Below are positions 16,276-23,955 of a stretch of DNA of 39,072 nt, piece by piece. Source of the stretch: Sphingomonas paucimobilis (GTDB lineage Bacteria > Pseudomonadota > Alphaproteobacteria > Sphingomonadales > Sphingomonadaceae). The position numbers were made by a program, and so were the translations under genes. The stretch is from contig CAMAQU010000001.1 in assembly GCA_945860425.1 (NCBI GenBank), positions 1 through 39,072 on the forward strand. Direction: 5' to 3'. The first letter of the stretch is position 1, and each line of letters opens with the position of its first letter. The notes beneath the pieces were generated by a model, which saw nothing but the letters and a program-made list of their open reading frames with translations, was not told the DNA's origin and did no database searches.

Positions 16276-16683
16276 TTATCGCACCCACCGATCATGCGTT
16301 GGAATGTCGGTGGGCAGACGGTGCCAGTCTTCGGCATCGCTGGCAAAGGCCGCAAATTCCGCGCCACCGAAATCGTCCTGATTATCCAGACTGCCGATTT
16401 TCAGAATCACGCCCTGGGGGAAGCTGGGCGCGCGGGTGAACAGATGCGTGCCGCATGTCGGGCAAAATTCCCGCGTCACAGCGCCCTGAATGTCCGACCG
16501 CGCAAAGCCGGTGACGTTGCCCTTGGTGACCTCAAATCCTTCATTGAGGACAGCCATGCCCATGACGGGGCCGCCGCCTGAGATATAGCGGCATTCCCGG
16601 CAATAGCATTCAAACTTCATAAAGCCCGGCCCTTCGGCTTTATACTGGACTTCCCCGCAATAGCAGCGTCCTGTGATCGACAT
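16276..16683 (-). CDS. GFA family (CENP-V/GFA domain) zinc protein
   Basis: A 135-residue single-domain protein of the GFA family, originally named after glutathione-dependent formaldehyde-activating enzyme. The zinc ligands are visible: C7/C9 in RCYCGEV, C26/C28/C31 in ECYCRECR and C74/C77 in FCPTCGTHLF. Members bind one or two zinc ions; the claimed formaldehyde activity is disputed for the family, so no reaction is assigned. It is cytoplasmic, with no signal peptide. It lies between a di-heme cytochrome gene (49 bases upstream) and the TonB receptor gene on the same strand. Confidence 0.9.
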   Translation of the reverse strand: MSITGRCYCGEVQYKAEGPGFMKFECYCRECRYISGGGPVMGMAVLNEGFEVTKGNVTGFARSDIQGAVTREFCPTCGTHLFTRAPSFPQGVILKIGSLDNQDDFGGAEFAAFASDAEDWHRLPTDIPTHDRWVR

Positions 16684-16732
16684 ATGCGTTTCCTCTCTTA
16701 ATCTTCGGGGGGCATCACCGCCGCTATATGGG

Positions 16733-17746
16733 TCATGGCATGTCCTTCACCCAGTGGCGGATCAGGTCGACGCCTTCGGTGTGCACCGTTGCGCGGCCAA
16801 GTTCCGGCATGGCGATGCCCGGTTCAAGGCTTTGCATTCGTGCGACCAGATAGGATTGACCGGGATCGCCCGGCTTGATCGCGAAGTCCAGCCCAACGCT
16901 ACCGCGACCCGCCGCCGTTGGACGCTTATAAAGGCCCAAATTGGTGTCGGCGGGCTGATCCCAATTGAGCCAAAGCCCCGATGTGTCGGCCGGCCCCTTT
17001 GGATTATGGCAATGGCCGCAATTCACATCCAAATAGGCTCGGGCCCGGACATTGAGACTTCCGGTTTCGGGCCGATCCCAATGGGGCAGGCGCACCAGGC
17101 CTTTAAGCGACCCTGTCAGCAGGCCTGCCTGCTTCAACGCCTGAAGCTGCACCCCGTCATTCAGATTGCGCGCCTTGGGGCCAATGGGGGTGATGGCATC
17201 GCCCGAGACATGGCATCCTTTGCACTGATTTGCATTGGGGACGGCATAGCTGATCGTGCGGGTCTGCCCGTCAAAATGGGTCCAGCTGACGCTCATCCTC
17301 TGCCCGGCACGTTTGAGCACCGCCTCTGTCCCTTGCGCATTCCAGACATAGGGCAGCGCAACCCAACCCGCGGCGCGGCGGATGAGCAGGCGGGTTTCAA
17401 GGATCCGTACATCCCGGTCTGGCGCGCGCAGATCGGCAGGATAGCCGAAGCTTTTGATGAGGACACTGCCGACCGGCAGGTCGATCAGGCCATCGCCTTT
17501 GAGCGCGGCCTTTTGCCCCTGTGGCACATAAAGGAAGCGGAACTTCTCCGAATAATCGGAAAAAAGCGGGGTGTTGAGGTGATAGGCCCGAACGCCGGTT
17601 GTGGGCGTGCGGCCATCCACCAACAAGCCAAAATCCTGTAATCGGGGTGGCAGTGTGTCGCCCAGAATCAGGGCGTCATTGGCTTGGGAGCCCGGGCTCG
17701 CGCTGATTAGCAGAGGCGCCAACAGCGCCAGCATAAGCGGCCTCAC
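16733..17746 (-). CDS. Exported di-heme cytochrome c of the TIGR03806 (SO2930/HNE_0200) family
   Basis: A 337-residue protein with a signal peptide (1 to about 22) and two c-type heme motifs, C175-KG-C178-H179 and C243-GH-C246-H247. The N-terminal half (about 30-165, containing LNTPLFSDYSEKFRFLYVP) has the family-specific non-heme region, and MPELG near 313 offers a possible axial methionine. I recall that this family is nearly always paired with the beta-helix family TIGR03805, as here, and has no known function. Likely periplasmic. Its ATG overlaps the stop of the beta-helix gene by four bases (ATGA), so the two are translationally coupled. Confidence 0.9.
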   Translation of the reverse strand: MRPLMLALLAPLLISASPGSQANDALILGDTLPPRLQDFGLLVDGRTPTTGVRAYHLNTPLFSDYSEKFRFLYVPQGQKAALKGDGLIDLPVGSVLIKSFGYPADLRAPDRDVRILETRLLIRRAAGWVALPYVWNAQGTEAVLKRAGQRMSVSWTHFDGQTRTISYAVPNANQCKGCHVSGDAITPIGPKARNLNDGVQLQALKQAGLLTGSLKGLVRLPHWDRPETGSLNVRARAYLDVNCGHCHNPKGPADTSGLWLNWDQPADTNLGLYKRPTAAGRGSVGLDFAIKPGDPGQSYLVARMQSLEPGIAMPELGRATVHTEGVDLIRHWVKDMP

Positions 17747-18948
17747 CGGGCGGCCGCCTCCATTGCGGCGGGCATCATGATGGTCGGCAGCGCCGCCGGG
17801 GCGGGACTGGCCGGGGCCTTATAAAGGCCGGGCGTCGCCGCCGTCACGGGTGCGCCTTGTGCGGGCAAATTGAGCGAGATCGCCATGACAGGATCGCCCA
17901 AGTGGACATTGGCCGAATCTCCGCCAACGCCATCCCAAAAGACGGAGGGAAATAGGCCGCCCATCGCCGCTGCCAATTCCGCCCCACCGGGGAAGGCGGG
18001 CGCAAAGCCCGCCCGGCCATGACGATTGTTGCGCACGACCACATCGCGGGCGAGGGGATTATAGGCCTTGTCTGTAAAGGCGGACTGATAGGCCACAACC
18101 ATCACATTGGTTGTGCCATTCTCCGCCAGATCATTGTCAACCACATGGACGTTGCGATTGGCCATAACCATGACGCCCGTCCCCGTTGGGACGCTGGCCA
18201 CAATATTGCCCTTGGGCGCGAAATTGGGCGTGTCATTGGCAATCACGCGATTGCTGAACACGCGGATATTATGCCCCCCCTGCTGCGGCAAATTGGGCAG
18301 ATCAAAGATCAATATGCCGCCCGTGTTGCGCGTGGCCAAGTTGGAATGGACATCGGCATCATAGCTGTTTTCAATCTCAATCCCCGCGACATTGAACATC
18401 GCGGTGGAATTGCGCACGATGATGTTGCGCGATTGGCCCACATAAATGCCCGCATCTGACGCGCCTTTGACCACCGCACCGTCAATCAGGACATTGCGCG
18501 ATTCAACCGGATAAAGCCCATAAGCGCCATTCGTCTCCTTGGGGCCGCCGGTCCATTCGACACGAATATTTTTATAAACGATCTGGTCTGCGCCTTTGGA
18601 TTTAATGCCGTCGCCGCGCGCATCCTCCACCGCGAAATCGCGCAGCACAACGTCATCAGACGTGACGAGCAGACCTTCGCCTGCCGCCTGCTGCCCTTTG
18701 AAGCTCAGGATCGTCTTGTCCGGCCCGGCCCCACGGATGGTGACGCCGTTTACATCAAGCGAGAGGCCATCTGTCAGGTCGAATCGGCCTGCGTCCACGT
18801 CTACCATATCGCCGGGCTTTGCCTCAATCAGGGCTGCCTGAAGGCGTTCCTGTGCGTCGGGGCCAGCGGCGACACGGATGGTGCCAGCCAAAGCGGGTGC
18901 AGCGGCCATAAGGCTTAAGGCTGCGACTTGCATAACGTTCCATTTCAT
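17743..18948 (-). CDS. Exported parallel beta-helix protein of the TIGR03805 family
   Basis: A 401-residue protein with a signal peptide (1 to about 21, ending PALA) and a long series of about 22-residue right-handed beta-helix turns from about 45 to 310, with repeating patterns such as VTIRGAG, NVLIDGAVVKG and NIIVRNSTAMFN. The C-terminal 90 residues are Ala/Pro-rich and outside the helix. Such folds occur in polysaccharide lyases and surface-binding proteins, but no catalytic site is identifiable. It is the first gene of the coupled pair with the di-heme cytochrome. In-frame M6 is an alternative start that would leave a shorter signal peptide. Confidence 0.9.
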   Translation of the reverse strand: MKWNVMQVAALSLMAAAPALAGTIRVAAGPDAQERLQAALIEAKPGDMVDVDAGRFDLTDGLSLDVNGVTIRGAGPDKTILSFKGQQAAGEGLLVTSDDVVLRDFAVEDARGDGIKSKGADQIVYKNIRVEWTGGPKETNGAYGLYPVESRNVLIDGAVVKGASDAGIYVGQSRNIIVRNSTAMFNVAGIEIENSYDADVHSNLATRNTGGILIFDLPNLPQQGGHNIRVFSNRVIANDTPNFAPKGNIVASVPTGTGVMVMANRNVHVVDNDLAENGTTNVMVVAYQSAFTDKAYNPLARDVVVRNNRHGRAGFAPAFPGGAELAAAMGGLFPSVFWDGVGGDSANVHLGDPVMAISLNLPAQGAPVTAATPGLYKAPASPAPAALPTIMMPAAMEAAAR

Positions 18949-19011
18949 GGCCTAGTCATCGCACCAACAGGCTGTGATGCCAAGGATGAATTGAGCGAGG
19001 AGAATTGCCCC

Positions 19012-19425
19012 ATGCGTTTGTATCTGACTGGCCTTGTGCTGGCTCTGACAACGGCCCCGGCTCTGGCCGCCACGCCTGTAAATGGCCGCTGGTACACCGA
19101 AGAAAAAGACAGCATCGTCCAAATTGGCCAATGTGGCCCTGTTGTCTGCGGCAAAGTGCTCAAAGTCCTGAAAGCGCCGCCGGGCGGCGGCAGAGCATTG
19201 GACGCGAATAATCCTGATCCAGCGCTCCGCTCTCGACCGATTGAGGGGATTACGCTTTTGTTGGGATTTCAGGCGTCGGGCAATGAATGGGAAGGCAAAA
19301 TTTACGATCCGCGGGCGGGCAAAACCTATCGGTCCACGCTGCAAAAACAGGCGGATGGCAGTTTGCGAGTCAAGGGCTGTGTTGGCCCCTTTTGCCGCAC
19401 TGTGAAATTTACCCCTGCGCCTTAA
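19012..19425 (+). CDS. DUF2147 family exported protein
   Basis: A 138-residue protein with a signal peptide (1 to about 20, ending ALAA) followed by the DUF2147 beta-barrel-like domain: NGRWYTEEKDSIVQIGQC at the front, then WEGKIYDPRAGKTYRST and LRVKGCVGPFCRTVKF. Four cysteines are placed as two possible periplasmic disulfides. The function is unknown; the fold resembles small lipocalin-like proteins. GAGGAG lies upstream of ATG 19012; the frame to 18928 precedes the signal peptide and is not coding. Its stop interlocks with the convergent oxygenase stop in a TTAA palindrome. It is divergent from the beta-helix gene. Confidence 0.88.
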   Translation: MRLYLTGLVLALTTAPALAATPVNGRWYTEEKDSIVQIGQCGPVVCGKVLKVLKAPPGGGRALDANNPDPALRSRPIEGITLLLGFQASGNEWEGKIYDPRAGKTYRSTLQKQADGSLRVKGCVGPFCRTVKFTPAP

Positions 19426-20369
19426 GTCTTCAAGCCAATTTCAATCAGCCGTTGAACGAGAAAATCATTGGCGGTGATGGGGCTGGGGTAAAGATTGGGG
19501 TGGTCTGCATCTATGCAGCCTGGCAAGGTCTCAATCAGAACATCTGAGGCCAGATGCAGAAAAAACGGCATGGAATAGCGCGGGATATGGCGGCGCTCCG
19601 GCGGTGGGTTGAGCACGCGGTGAATGGTGGAGGGCAGCTGATTATTGGTCAGCCGCTCCAGCATATCGCCCACATTGATGACGAGAGCGCCTTCGGGCGG
19701 CGCGATGGAGAGCCATTCGCCCTGACGCGTCAACAGCTGCAAGCCGCCTTCTTCTGCGCCCAGAAGCAGCGTGATCAAATTGATATCGCCATGCGCGCCG
19801 GCGCGAATACCCGGCGCATCGGCGGGGATTGGCGGATAATGCAGCAGGCGCATCACCGAATTGCCATGGTCTACCTTGTCAGCAAACCAATCCGGCGCAA
19901 GGCCAAGATAACGGGCAATGGCAGATAAAAGCTGGTTTCCCGCCCGGTCAAAGGCGGCGTACATGTCTGTGAAGATGGCTTCAAATTCCGCAAGTTCTGT
20001 GGGCCAGATATTGTCGGGCATATGATCGCGGAAGCGATGCCCGGCTGGCAGATCACGGCCCACATGCCAAAATTCCTTCAGGTCTACATGCGCTGCATCT
20101 TTGGCAATTTCGGTGCCAAAGGGGGTGTATCCCCGTTGCCCTGCAAGCTCTGCTGAATAGTAACGCCGCTTGGCCTCTTCGGGCAGTTCAAAAAGCTGGC
20201 GGGTCGCTTTCCAAGCGGTGTCGATCAGCTTTGGATCAATGCCATGATCTGTCACAACCGCAAAGCCAAAGCGGCGGAATGACGCGCCAAAGGCTTGGGC
20301 AAAACCTTCTGGGTCATGCCCCTGGTCGGCGAGCGAAAGCGTTGGAATCTGATGAAAATCGGTCGTCAT
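19422..20369 (-). CDS. 2-Oxoglutarate/Fe(II)-dependent oxygenase (isopenicillin N synthase-like)
   Basis: A 315-residue soluble oxygenase of the IPNS/2OG superfamily. The DIOX_N region (about 8-120) starts with IPTLSLAD. The iron ligands are H193 and D195 in GAHGDINLITLL and H250 in STIHRVLNPP; R264 and S266 (RYSMPFF) are the 2-oxoglutarate-anchoring pair. This pattern favours a 2OG-dependent enzyme over true isopenicillin N synthase. The substrate is unknown. TAAAGGGCGGGG precedes the ATG and can be read either as a Shine-Dalgarno or as a -10 element of a leaderless start. It shares interlocked stops with the DUF2147 gene. Confidence 0.9.
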   Translation of the reverse strand: MTTDFHQIPTLSLADQGHDPEGFAQAFGASFRRFGFAVVTDHGIDPKLIDTAWKATRQLFELPEEAKRRYYSAELAGQRGYTPFGTEIAKDAAHVDLKEFWHVGRDLPAGHRFRDHMPDNIWPTELAEFEAIFTDMYAAFDRAGNQLLSAIARYLGLAPDWFADKVDHGNSVMRLLHYPPIPADAPGIRAGAHGDINLITLLLGAEEGGLQLLTRQGEWLSIAPPEGALVINVGDMLERLTNNQLPSTIHRVLNPPPERRHIPRYSMPFFLHLASDVLIETLPGCIDADHPNLYPSPITANDFLVQRLIEIGLKT

Positions 20370-20436
20370 CCCCGCCCTTTAGGCGAAATTGACCTCCCAT
20401 GCACCAGCAACTTTCGCCCGCCGCAAGGTGCGCGCG

Positions 20437-20841
20437 TCAGTCTGCTCCGCTCGCGACAAGCTTTAGATCTTTGCGCGCACCATTTTTGGCCGATAATTTT
20501 CCATCGACCAAGGCGCCGCCTTCGACCGACAGGCTATCATAGAGGATGTCGCCTGTGACGCGGGCCGATTTTTCCAGCACAATTTCTGTGGCCGAAATCG
20601 TCCCTTCAATTCTGCCGGCAATGCGCGCGCGCTGCGCCGTCACATCACCTTTAAGGCACCCGGTTTCCCCAAGCGAGAAAAAGTCACAAATGACTTCGCC
20701 CTGAACTTCCCCGTTGAGATGCACATCCCCTTTGGCATCCAGATTTCCTTTGATCGCAACTTCGCTGCTGATCAGGCTGCCGCTCGGAACCTCATTTGGG
20801 TTTCGAATGTCACCGTCTGTGAGCTTTGTTCCCCAGGCCAT
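20437..20841 (-). CDS. Bactofilin (polymer-forming cytoskeletal protein)
   Basis: This 134-residue bactofilin has a short disordered N-terminus (1 to about 25, ending SGSLISSEVAI) and a right-handed beta-solenoid core with stacked short repeats such as KGNLDAKGDVHLNGEVQGEV and RARIAGRIEGTISATEIVLE. It ends with a polar tail. Bactofilins polymerise without nucleotides on the inner face of the membrane and direct cell-wall synthesis, stalk or pole formation. ATG 20841 has GGAGG 6 bases upstream; the frame to 20892 is not conserved. No M23 peptidase gene, a frequent partner, is adjacent. A CtrA-like half site lies upstream. Confidence 0.93.
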   Translation of the reverse strand: MAWGTKLTDGDIRNPNEVPSGSLISSEVAIKGNLDAKGDVHLNGEVQGEVICDFFSLGETGCLKGDVTAQRARIAGRIEGTISATEIVLEKSARVTGDILYDSLSVEGGALVDGKLSAKNGARKDLKLVASGAD

Positions 20842-20915
20842 GGCTATCCTCCATTTGCATTCATTCGACTTAATCCGACTGCACAATTGCAATCAAAAGA
20901 ACGATATTGCCGCAA

Positions 20916-20923
20916 ATGGTTAA
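20916..20923 (-). promoter_or_regulatory. CtrA-like half site upstream of bactofilin
   Basis: On the minus strand the octamer reads TTAACCAT, the half site I recall for the CtrA cell-cycle regulator. It lies about 75-82 bases before the bactofilin ATG in an AT-rich patch. The second half of the full TTAA-N7-TTAA site is not present at the right spacing (only TTAA-N4-TTAA). Confidence 0.25.
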
Positions 20924-20959
20924 TAATTTAAGAATCCGAGGGGGTCCCCAAAACGGGTG

Positions 20960-21187
20960 TCAAAATATTCCGCCGCCTAGGCTGAGGCGCAGGACGCCGA
21001 TCAGAATCACAACAAGGTTGAGGTTGCGCCCCGCCGTGCGATTAGAGGTCGCCCCAATGCCGAGACCGATAATGGCCATTGGCAAAATGAACCAATTGGC
21101 CCAGCCAAGCAGGGGAAGAAAGGCAAGGGCGACAAGCATCAAGCCCATGGCCCCAATGAGGAGAGAAAGAAGATTTCGCATCCGCAT
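20960..21187 (-). CDS. Small membrane protein, unknown
   Basis: About 75 residues with an N-terminal Arg-Met-Arg charge and three hydrophobic stretches: LLSLLIGAMGLMLVALAFLPLLG, WFILPMAIIGLGIGA, and after the polar loop TSNRTAGRN, LNLVVILIGVLRLSLGGGIF. It looks like a two- or three-pass inner-membrane protein. I do not recognise a family with certainty. The start is ambiguous: ATG 21211 adds eight residues but has no ribosome binding site, while ATG 21187 has AAGGG about 10 bases upstream. It lies 118 bases upstream of the bactofilin gene on the same strand, so a common transcript is possible. Confidence 0.65.
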   Translation of the reverse strand: MRMRNLLSLLIGAMGLMLVALAFLPLLGWANWFILPMAIIGLGIGATSNRTAGRNLNLVVILIGVLRLSLGGGIF

Positions 21188-21286
21188 AGGGTGGCCACCC
21201 TTGAGTGGCATTGCAAGCGGGCGATTGGCTGCTTACCTCCCTCCTCTGCCAGCGACTCGAAGATCTCGCGGCGATGAGGAGATTTG

Positions 21287-22660
21287 ATGGCTTACGCGCA
21301 TACTCATGAGGCAAATCCGCATTGGCTGCCTGTGCTGCCCCGATCCGCAACGGATGAGATTCCCGGCACCGATGGCTGGCCGCTGGTCGGCACCACCTTC
21401 ACGCAATTGCGCGATCCCCATGCCTTCACCCGCAACATGGCCGCGACCTTCGGCCCCATTTACCGCGCACGCAGCTTTGGCGGCCGCAATATTCAGCTGT
21501 TGGGGCCGGACGCCAATGAGCTGGTCTTGTTTGATCGGGATAAGTTGTTTTCCTCAGAACAGGGCTGGGGCCCTGTGCTCAACCTGCTCTTCCCGCGCGG
21601 TCTAATGCTGATGGATTTTGAACAGCATCGCGGCCATCGCAAAGCGCTGTCGGTTGCGTTCAAGCCTGAGCCGATGAAACTTTATGCCGAAGCGCTGAAT
21701 GCCGGGATTGCGGCCCGCATGCGGGCGTGGCGCGGGAAAAGCTTTGCCTTTTACCCCGCGATCAAGGCGCTGACGCTCGATCTGGCGGCAACATCCTTTC
21801 TGGGCATTCCTTGGGGGCCAGAAGCGAACCAGATTAATCAGGCCTTTGTCGATATGGTGCAGGCCTCGGTCGGCGTGGTGCGCGTTCCCATTCCCGGCAC
21901 GAAAATGGCCAAGGGCGTGGCCGGCCGCGCCTTTTTGAAAGACTATTTCGGGCGCGAAGTGCCCAAGCGCCGGGCGGGCAATGCGCAGGACATGTTCAGC
22001 CAGTTTTGCCGCGCGACCAATGAAGATGGATCGACGCTCTCCGATGATGAGATTATCGATCACATGAATTTTCTGATGATGGCCGCCCATGATACGATCA
22101 CCTCATCGGCCAGTTCCATGGTCATGCTGCTCGGCCAAAATCCGGAATGGCAGGACAAATTAGCCGACGAAATGGCGGGCCTTGGCGTTGCTGGGGATGA
22201 TCTTCCTTATGACCGCCTCAATGATCTGGTGCTGACCGATTATGCATTTAAGGAATCGCTGCGGTTGATGGCCCCAGTTCCCTCCATCCCGCGTCGGGCG
22301 GTGCGGGATTTTGAATTTGGCGGCTATCACCTGAAAGCCGGAACCTATGTCGGCGTCAGCCCGGCCTATACGCATATGATGCCGGACCTTTGGCCAGAGC
22401 CCCAAAAATTTGATCCAATGCGCTTTGCGCCAGAGCAGGTTAAAGCCCGGCATAAATATGCCTGGGTGCCCTTTGGCGGCGGCGCGCATATGTGCCTTGG
22501 CCTGCATTTCGCCTATATGCAGATCAAGATTTTGATGTGGCACATGCTGCGTGAAGATCGCATCACCTTGCCCGCGGGCAGTGGCGCGAAATGGCAGGCT
22601 TGGCCGATCCCGAAACCACGGGACGGGTTACCCATCACGCTCGTTTCAACCGCCTCCTAA
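21287..22660 (+). CDS. Cytochrome P450 (second of two)
   Basis: A 457-residue soluble P450 longer than typical bacterial class I enzymes. Motifs: I-helix AAHDT (266-270), ExxR in KESLRL (E323 to R326), meander PEPQKFDPMRF, and heme loop FGGGAHMCLG with ligand C403. The proline-rich N-terminus (IPGTDGWPLVGTT) and the overall layout resemble the CYP51/CYP26/CYP120-like branch acting on sterols, retinoids or carotenoid products rather than the first P450 of this window. ATG 21287 follows GAGGAG by 5 bases. No ferredoxin gene is adjacent. A PhzF-like gene follows after 16 bases and is likely cotranscribed. Confidence 0.92.
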   Translation: MAYAHTHEANPHWLPVLPRSATDEIPGTDGWPLVGTTFTQLRDPHAFTRNMAATFGPIYRARSFGGRNIQLLGPDANELVLFDRDKLFSSEQGWGPVLNLLFPRGLMLMDFEQHRGHRKALSVAFKPEPMKLYAEALNAGIAARMRAWRGKSFAFYPAIKALTLDLAATSFLGIPWGPEANQINQAFVDMVQASVGVVRVPIPGTKMAKGVAGRAFLKDYFGREVPKRRAGNAQDMFSQFCRATNEDGSTLSDDEIIDHMNFLMMAAHDTITSSASSMVMLLGQNPEWQDKLADEMAGLGVAGDDLPYDRLNDLVLTDYAFKESLRLMAPVPSIPRRAVRDFEFGGYHLKAGTYVGVSPAYTHMMPDLWPEPQKFDPMRFAPEQVKARHKYAWVPFGGGAHMCLGLHFAYMQIKILMWHMLREDRITLPAGSGAKWQAWPIPKPRDGLPITLVSTAS

Positions 22661-22676
22661 CCAGAGCGAGAGTTCC

Positions 22677-23513
22677 ATGCGCGCGTTTATGCAAGTGGAT
22701 GTTTTCACCAGCCGGCCCCTGTTCGGCAATCCGGTGGCTGTTGTGCTGGATGCAGACGGCCTGTCGGATGCTGAGATGCAGCAAATGGCGCAGTGGACCA
22801 ATTTGTCGGAAACAACCTTTGTCCTCCCGCCCGAGGATTCGGCTGCCAGCTATCGCGTGCGCATTTTCACGCCGCGCGCCGAATTGCCCTTTGCCGGTCA
22901 TCCAACATTGGGCACGGCCCATGCAGCGCTGGAGGCCGGGCGTGTGACGCCCGTCAACGGCAAGCTGGTTCAGCAATGCGCGGTCGGGCTGGTCGAGGTC
23001 TCGATCGACGGGGCCATGCGCAGCTTCCGCCTGCCCCGCTATGCGGCCAGCCCAGCGCCTGACGAAGATCGGCTCGCCGCCGCCTTGGGCGGATCGGCCA
23101 TTTTGGCGGATGCCCCTCAAGTTTTGGATGTTGGCCCGCGCTGGGTGATTGGCGAAGTCACCTCTGCTCAGGCCTTGTCAGCTTTGGCCCCTGATCTGGC
23201 AGCGCTTGCCGATTATGATCGGGCGCAGGGGACAACGGGCCTCACGCTTTTTGCGATCACCCCCCAAGGGATTAGCGTCCGATCCTTCGCCCCGGCCGAC
23301 GGCATTGCCGAAGATCCGGTCTGCGGTAGTGGCAATGGCGCAGTTGCCGCTTATCGGTTGCTGAAAGGGCAAATTGGGGATGGCGACACCTATCTGGCGT
23401 CCCAAGGCAGAGAGGTTGGACGCGATGGGCAGGTGCATATCCGCATTGAAGGCGCGGATGTGCATGTCGGCGGGGTCTGTGTGACCTGCGTGACGGGCAG
23501 TCTCTCTATTTAG
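22677..23513 (+). CDS. PhzF family isomerase/epimerase
   Basis: A 278-residue protein of the diaminopimelate-epimerase fold, PhzF family. The conserved catalytic Glu is E45 in NLSETTFV, the same number as in Pseudomonas PhzF. FTPRAELPFAGHPTLGTAHA (about 62-81) and EDPVCGSGNGA (about 218-228) are the two domain signatures. PhzF isomerises a dihydro-hydroxyanthranilate in phenazine synthesis, but no other phenazine genes are here, so it is a generic PhzF-like enzyme of unknown substrate. ATG 22677 follows GAGCGAGAG; the frame to 22551 overlaps the P450 and is not conserved. Confidence 0.9.
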   Translation: MRAFMQVDVFTSRPLFGNPVAVVLDADGLSDAEMQQMAQWTNLSETTFVLPPEDSAASYRVRIFTPRAELPFAGHPTLGTAHAALEAGRVTPVNGKLVQQCAVGLVEVSIDGAMRSFRLPRYAASPAPDEDRLAAALGGSAILADAPQVLDVGPRWVIGEVTSAQALSALAPDLAALADYDRAQGTTGLTLFAITPQGISVRSFAPADGIAEDPVCGSGNGAVAAYRLLKGQIGDGDTYLASQGREVGRDGQVHIRIEGADVHVGGVCVTCVTGSLSI

Positions 23514-23592
23514 CGGCCTGATTTACCGGACCGTTTCAGGCACCCGGGCGGCAAAGCTTCTCTTCTTGGCCCAGTCGGGCTAAGGCACCGCC

Positions 23593-23955
23593 ATGTACCC
23601 GATTTTCCCTGTTATGCTTGGCGGCGCCATAGGTGCTGGCGCGCGCTATCTGGTCGCCACCATGTTGGCGTCCAAAGGCGGCTGGCCCATGGGCACCTTC
23701 CTCGTCAATCTGGCGGGTGGGCTGTTGATGGGCGTGCTCGCCGCCTTGGTGCTGAAAGGCACGGCGTCAGAGGAGATGCGCCTTTTTGCAGGCGTTGGCA
23801 TATTGGGCGGGTTCACAACATTTTCGGCCTTTAGCCTTGAAGGATTTCAGATGATTGAACGCGGCCAATGGGGTCTGGCGGCGCTCTATGCCGGGGCCTC
23901 TGTACTCGGTTCAATCGGCGCCTTGGCGCTGGGCTATCAGCTGGTGCGCGCATGA
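23593..23955 (+). CDS. crcB: Fluoride channel CrcB/Fluc
   Basis: This 120-residue, four-helix membrane protein of the Fluc family forms a dual-topology dimer exporting fluoride. Signatures: GGAIGAGARYL (about 10-20), the pore Asn in FLVNLAGG, and GGFTTFSAFSLE (about 73-84) containing the phenylalanine-box and the central sodium-site motif. No fluoride riboswitch is recognisable in the 79 bases upstream. No Shine-Dalgarno is present; GCTAAGGC ending at 23586 places the predicted transcription start on the A of the ATG. It overlaps the next gene by four bases (ATGA) and heads a tightly coupled gene chain. Confidence 0.94.
   Translation: MYPIFPVMLGGAIGAGARYLVATMLASKGGWPMGTFLVNLAGGLLMGVLAALVLKGTASEEMRLFAGVGILGGFTTFSAFSLEGFQMIERGQWGLAALYAGASVLGSIGALALGYQLVRA

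Noticed and set aside
16276..16683. Formaldehyde detoxification locus
   Set aside because: The GFA name is historical, its activity is disputed, and no formaldehyde dehydrogenase or S-formylglutathione hydrolase gene is adjacent.
19422..20369. True isopenicillin N synthase
   Set aside because: The 2-oxoglutarate-binding Arg-x-Ser is present and there is no ACV synthetase or other beta-lactam gene, so a generic 2OG oxygenase is more likely.
22677..23513. Phenazine biosynthesis locus suggested by the PhzF-like protein
   Set aside because: No PhzA/B, PhzD, PhzE or PhzG homologue is nearby, and PhzF-like proteins are widespread outside phenazine pathways.
23514..23592. Fluoride riboswitch before crcB
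   Set aside because: The short gap lacks the conserved crcB RNA core, and the promoter geometry suggests a leaderless transcript, leaving no room for a riboswitch.
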